Part shown: positions 4,081-5,547 of the stretch, piece by piece
Position numbering within the stretch: position 1 is the stretch's first letter
Layout: every line of letters starts with the position of its first letter
From: an uncultured Eubacteriales bacterium
GTDB taxonomy: Bacteria; Bacillota; Clostridia; Lachnospirales; Lachnospiraceae
Length of the DNA: 5,547 nt
Reading direction: 5' to 3'
Assembly: GCA_900313775.1 (NCBI GenBank)
Contig: OMSP01000093.1
Span: 1-5,547, forward strand
Position numbers and translations under genes: made by a program
Notes under the pieces: model-generated
What the model was told of the DNA's origin: nothing
The model's input: the letters and a program-made list of their open reading frames with translations, nothing else
Databases searched by the model: none

Positions 4081-5547
4081 CTATTCTTCAGAATCCGGTC
4101 CCAGGCTGATATAATAAGTCACTGTGCTTCCCGGCGCGACTTCCTTACCGCCTGCCGGTTTTTGTTTGATGACCGTGCCTAACGGCTCATCGCTCTTGAT
4201 GTTGCCGAGCGCTGTTCCCTTGAGTCCGGCCGCCTTCAAAGCTGACAGCGCATTCGCCTCTGAGCTGCCGTTGATCGTAGGCACCGAGACATTCTGAACG
4301 CCCTTGCTGACCACATAGCTGACCGTCGACCCGGTCGCAAGCTTCGTCCCGGCATAGGGATTCTGTGAAATGACCTGACCCTCAGGCACGGAGTCGCTGT
4401 ACTTGCTGGTCGCGCTTCCCTGCAGACCCACACTGCCGAGCTTGTTCATCGCCGCGTCCTTGGTCATTCCGACGATATTGGGAACACTCACGCTCTCAGA
4501 TCCCTTGCTGACCTTGACGATGACTGTCTGATCGGCCGGTACCTTCGTACCGATAGCAGGACTGGTCTCAATGACCGTGCCCTCCGGAGCCGTCTCATCA
4601 TAGGTGTACTCCGAGTCGGTCTTCTTGAATCCGGCGTCCTTGAGCTTCTGCTTGGCCTCGTCTTCCTCCATACCGGATACATCCGGGATAGTGATCTCCT
4701 CGACCTTTCCTGAACTCAATACCACCGGCACCGTCGATCCGCGCGGGACCTTGGTTCCGGACGCGGTCTTCTGGCTGATGACCACGCCTTTGTCATATTT
4801 GTCGGACTCTTCTTCGCTGACTACCTTCAGCTTCAAGTCTATCTTATCAAGCTTTTCGACAGCCTCTTTCTCAGTCATTCCGACCAGATCGGGCACTTTG
4901 ACCGTCTCGCTCTTCTCTGTCTTCTTGTCGCCGCCGGCAAACCGGAACAGACCGGTCGCGCTGCCGATGGCAAAGATCGCGATCGCCACTATCATGGCGA
5001 TGATCACGCCGAGCAGAACCTTATTGATCCTTTTGGTCCCTCCGGAGAGCTCATCATCGTCATCCTCATCGTAAGGAAGTTCGTCGGTGTCATCGTCAGA
5101 ACGGTAGCTCTTTCTCCGGTGTCTCCGCTCTTCCTCCTCCATAGCGCGCACTTCCTGAGTGGACATCAGCGCGTAGGCACCGCCCGTACCGTAGGGCATA
5201 CGGACGAAATCTCCCTCGGGATCCAGCAGGCAGTGCTTTAAGTCGAGCACCATCTCATCCATGGTCTGATATCGCAGATCAGGATTCTTGAGTGTTGCCT
5301 TTAAAATGATCTGATCCAGGCTGTAGGGGATATCGACATATCCCGAAGGCGGCACGATATCCTCGCGGATATGTTTCAGCGCGACCGTGACGACACTGTC
5401 CCCGTCAAAGGGTACGCGTCCCGTCACCATCTCATACATCGCGATACCCATCGAGTAAATATCGCTTCGCATATCGCTCACGCCGCGGCGCGCCTGCTCA
5501 GGAGCTGTATAATGTACGGAGCCCATCATGCTGGTCGTCGTTGTCTG
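4081..5547 (-). CDS. pknB: PASTA-domain Ser/Thr protein kinase (partial, N-terminus missing)
   Basis: Membrane kinase (PrkC/PknB/Stk1 family) whose extracellular PASTA repeats bind peptidoglycan fragments and which phosphorylates envelope, division and translation proteins. Only the C-terminal 488 codons are in the window; the glycine loop, catalytic Lys and HRD/DFG motifs lie beyond the edge. The visible part opens in the activation loop with QTTTTS, then GSVHYTAPEQARRG. Numbering from the Met at 5529: APE 9-11, structural Asp D23, R86 of subdomain XI, basic stretch RRHRRK (135-140), acidic stretch about 145-160, membrane helix about 170-189, then four PASTA repeats at about 208-274, 277-344, 345-411 and 412-477. 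Three begin with the typical VPD/VPN-hydrophobic-G pattern; the last has VPTINGSS. The C-terminus ends in DSEE. It is probably first or second of the phosphatase-kinase-rsgA set; the partner phosphatase should lie just upstream, outside the window. Confidence 0.96.
   Translation of the reverse strand, partial: QTTTTSMMGSVHYTAPEQARRGVSDMRSDIYSMGIAMYEMVTGRVPFDGDSVVTVALKHIREDIVPPSGYVDIPYSLDQIILKATLKNPDLRYQTMDEMVLDLKHCLLDPEGDFVRMPYGTGGAYALMSTQEVRAMEEEERRHRRKSYRSDDDTDELPYDEDDDDELSGGTKRINKVLLGVIIAMIVAIAIFAIGSATGLFRFAGGDKKTEKSETVKVPDLVGMTEKEAVEKLDKIDLKLKVVSEEESDKYDKGVVISQKTASGTKVPRGSTVPVVLSSGKVEEITIPDVSGMEEDEAKQKLKDAGFKKTDSEYTYDETAPEGTVIETSPAIGTKVPADQTVIVKVSKGSESVSVPNIVGMTKDAAMNKLGSVGLQGSATSKYSDSVPEGQVISQNPYAGTKLATGSTVSYVVSKGVQNVSVPTINGSSEANALSALKAAGLKGTALGNIKSDEPLGTVIKQKPAGGKEVAPGSTVTYYISLGPDSEE

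Overview
The window looks like chromosome from a clostridial Firmicute, most likely of the Lachnospiraceae type. The basis is the minus-strand gene order pknB-rsgA-rpe-thiN, which matches the conserved Firmicute cluster (prkC-cpgA-rpe-thiN in Bacillus subtilis), together with purine-rich Shine-Dalgarno sites and protein sequences of clostridial character. The taxonomic call is inference; no rRNA or other marker is present.

Right part (1561-5547, minus strand, read right to left): a PASTA-domain Ser/Thr kinase gene cut by the window edge inside its kinase domain, then rsgA (ribosome-assembly GTPase) after 21 bp, then a 142-bp AT-rich gap carrying a probable internal promoter, then rpe (ribulose-phosphate 3-epimerase), then thiN (thiamine pyrophosphokinase) overlapping rpe by 4 bp (ATGA). 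Together they cover envelope sensing and signalling, 30S subunit maturation, pentose-phosphate metabolism and supply of the transketolase cofactor TPP. Rpe and ThiN each carry a lineage-type insertion compared with family averages.

Left part (1-1500): a plus-strand gene (654-1496) for a 280-aa protein with a helical N-terminal half and a C-terminal half resembling a PD-(D/E)XK nuclease. It converges on thiN with a 64-bp gap that has no recognisable intrinsic terminator. The 650 bp upstream is AT-rich and has no convincing gene, apart from a weak 51-codon minus-strand ORF at 49-204. It is highly structured: seven copies of an ATCCAG-centred motif in alternating orientation with recurring spacings of 29 and 43 bp (166-470), alternative hairpins built from them, an 18-bp near-perfect palindrome (480-497) and a 7-bp dyad (526-556).

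The operon is ordinary core genome. The unexplained part is the repeat-rich leader and the nuclease-like gene next to it.
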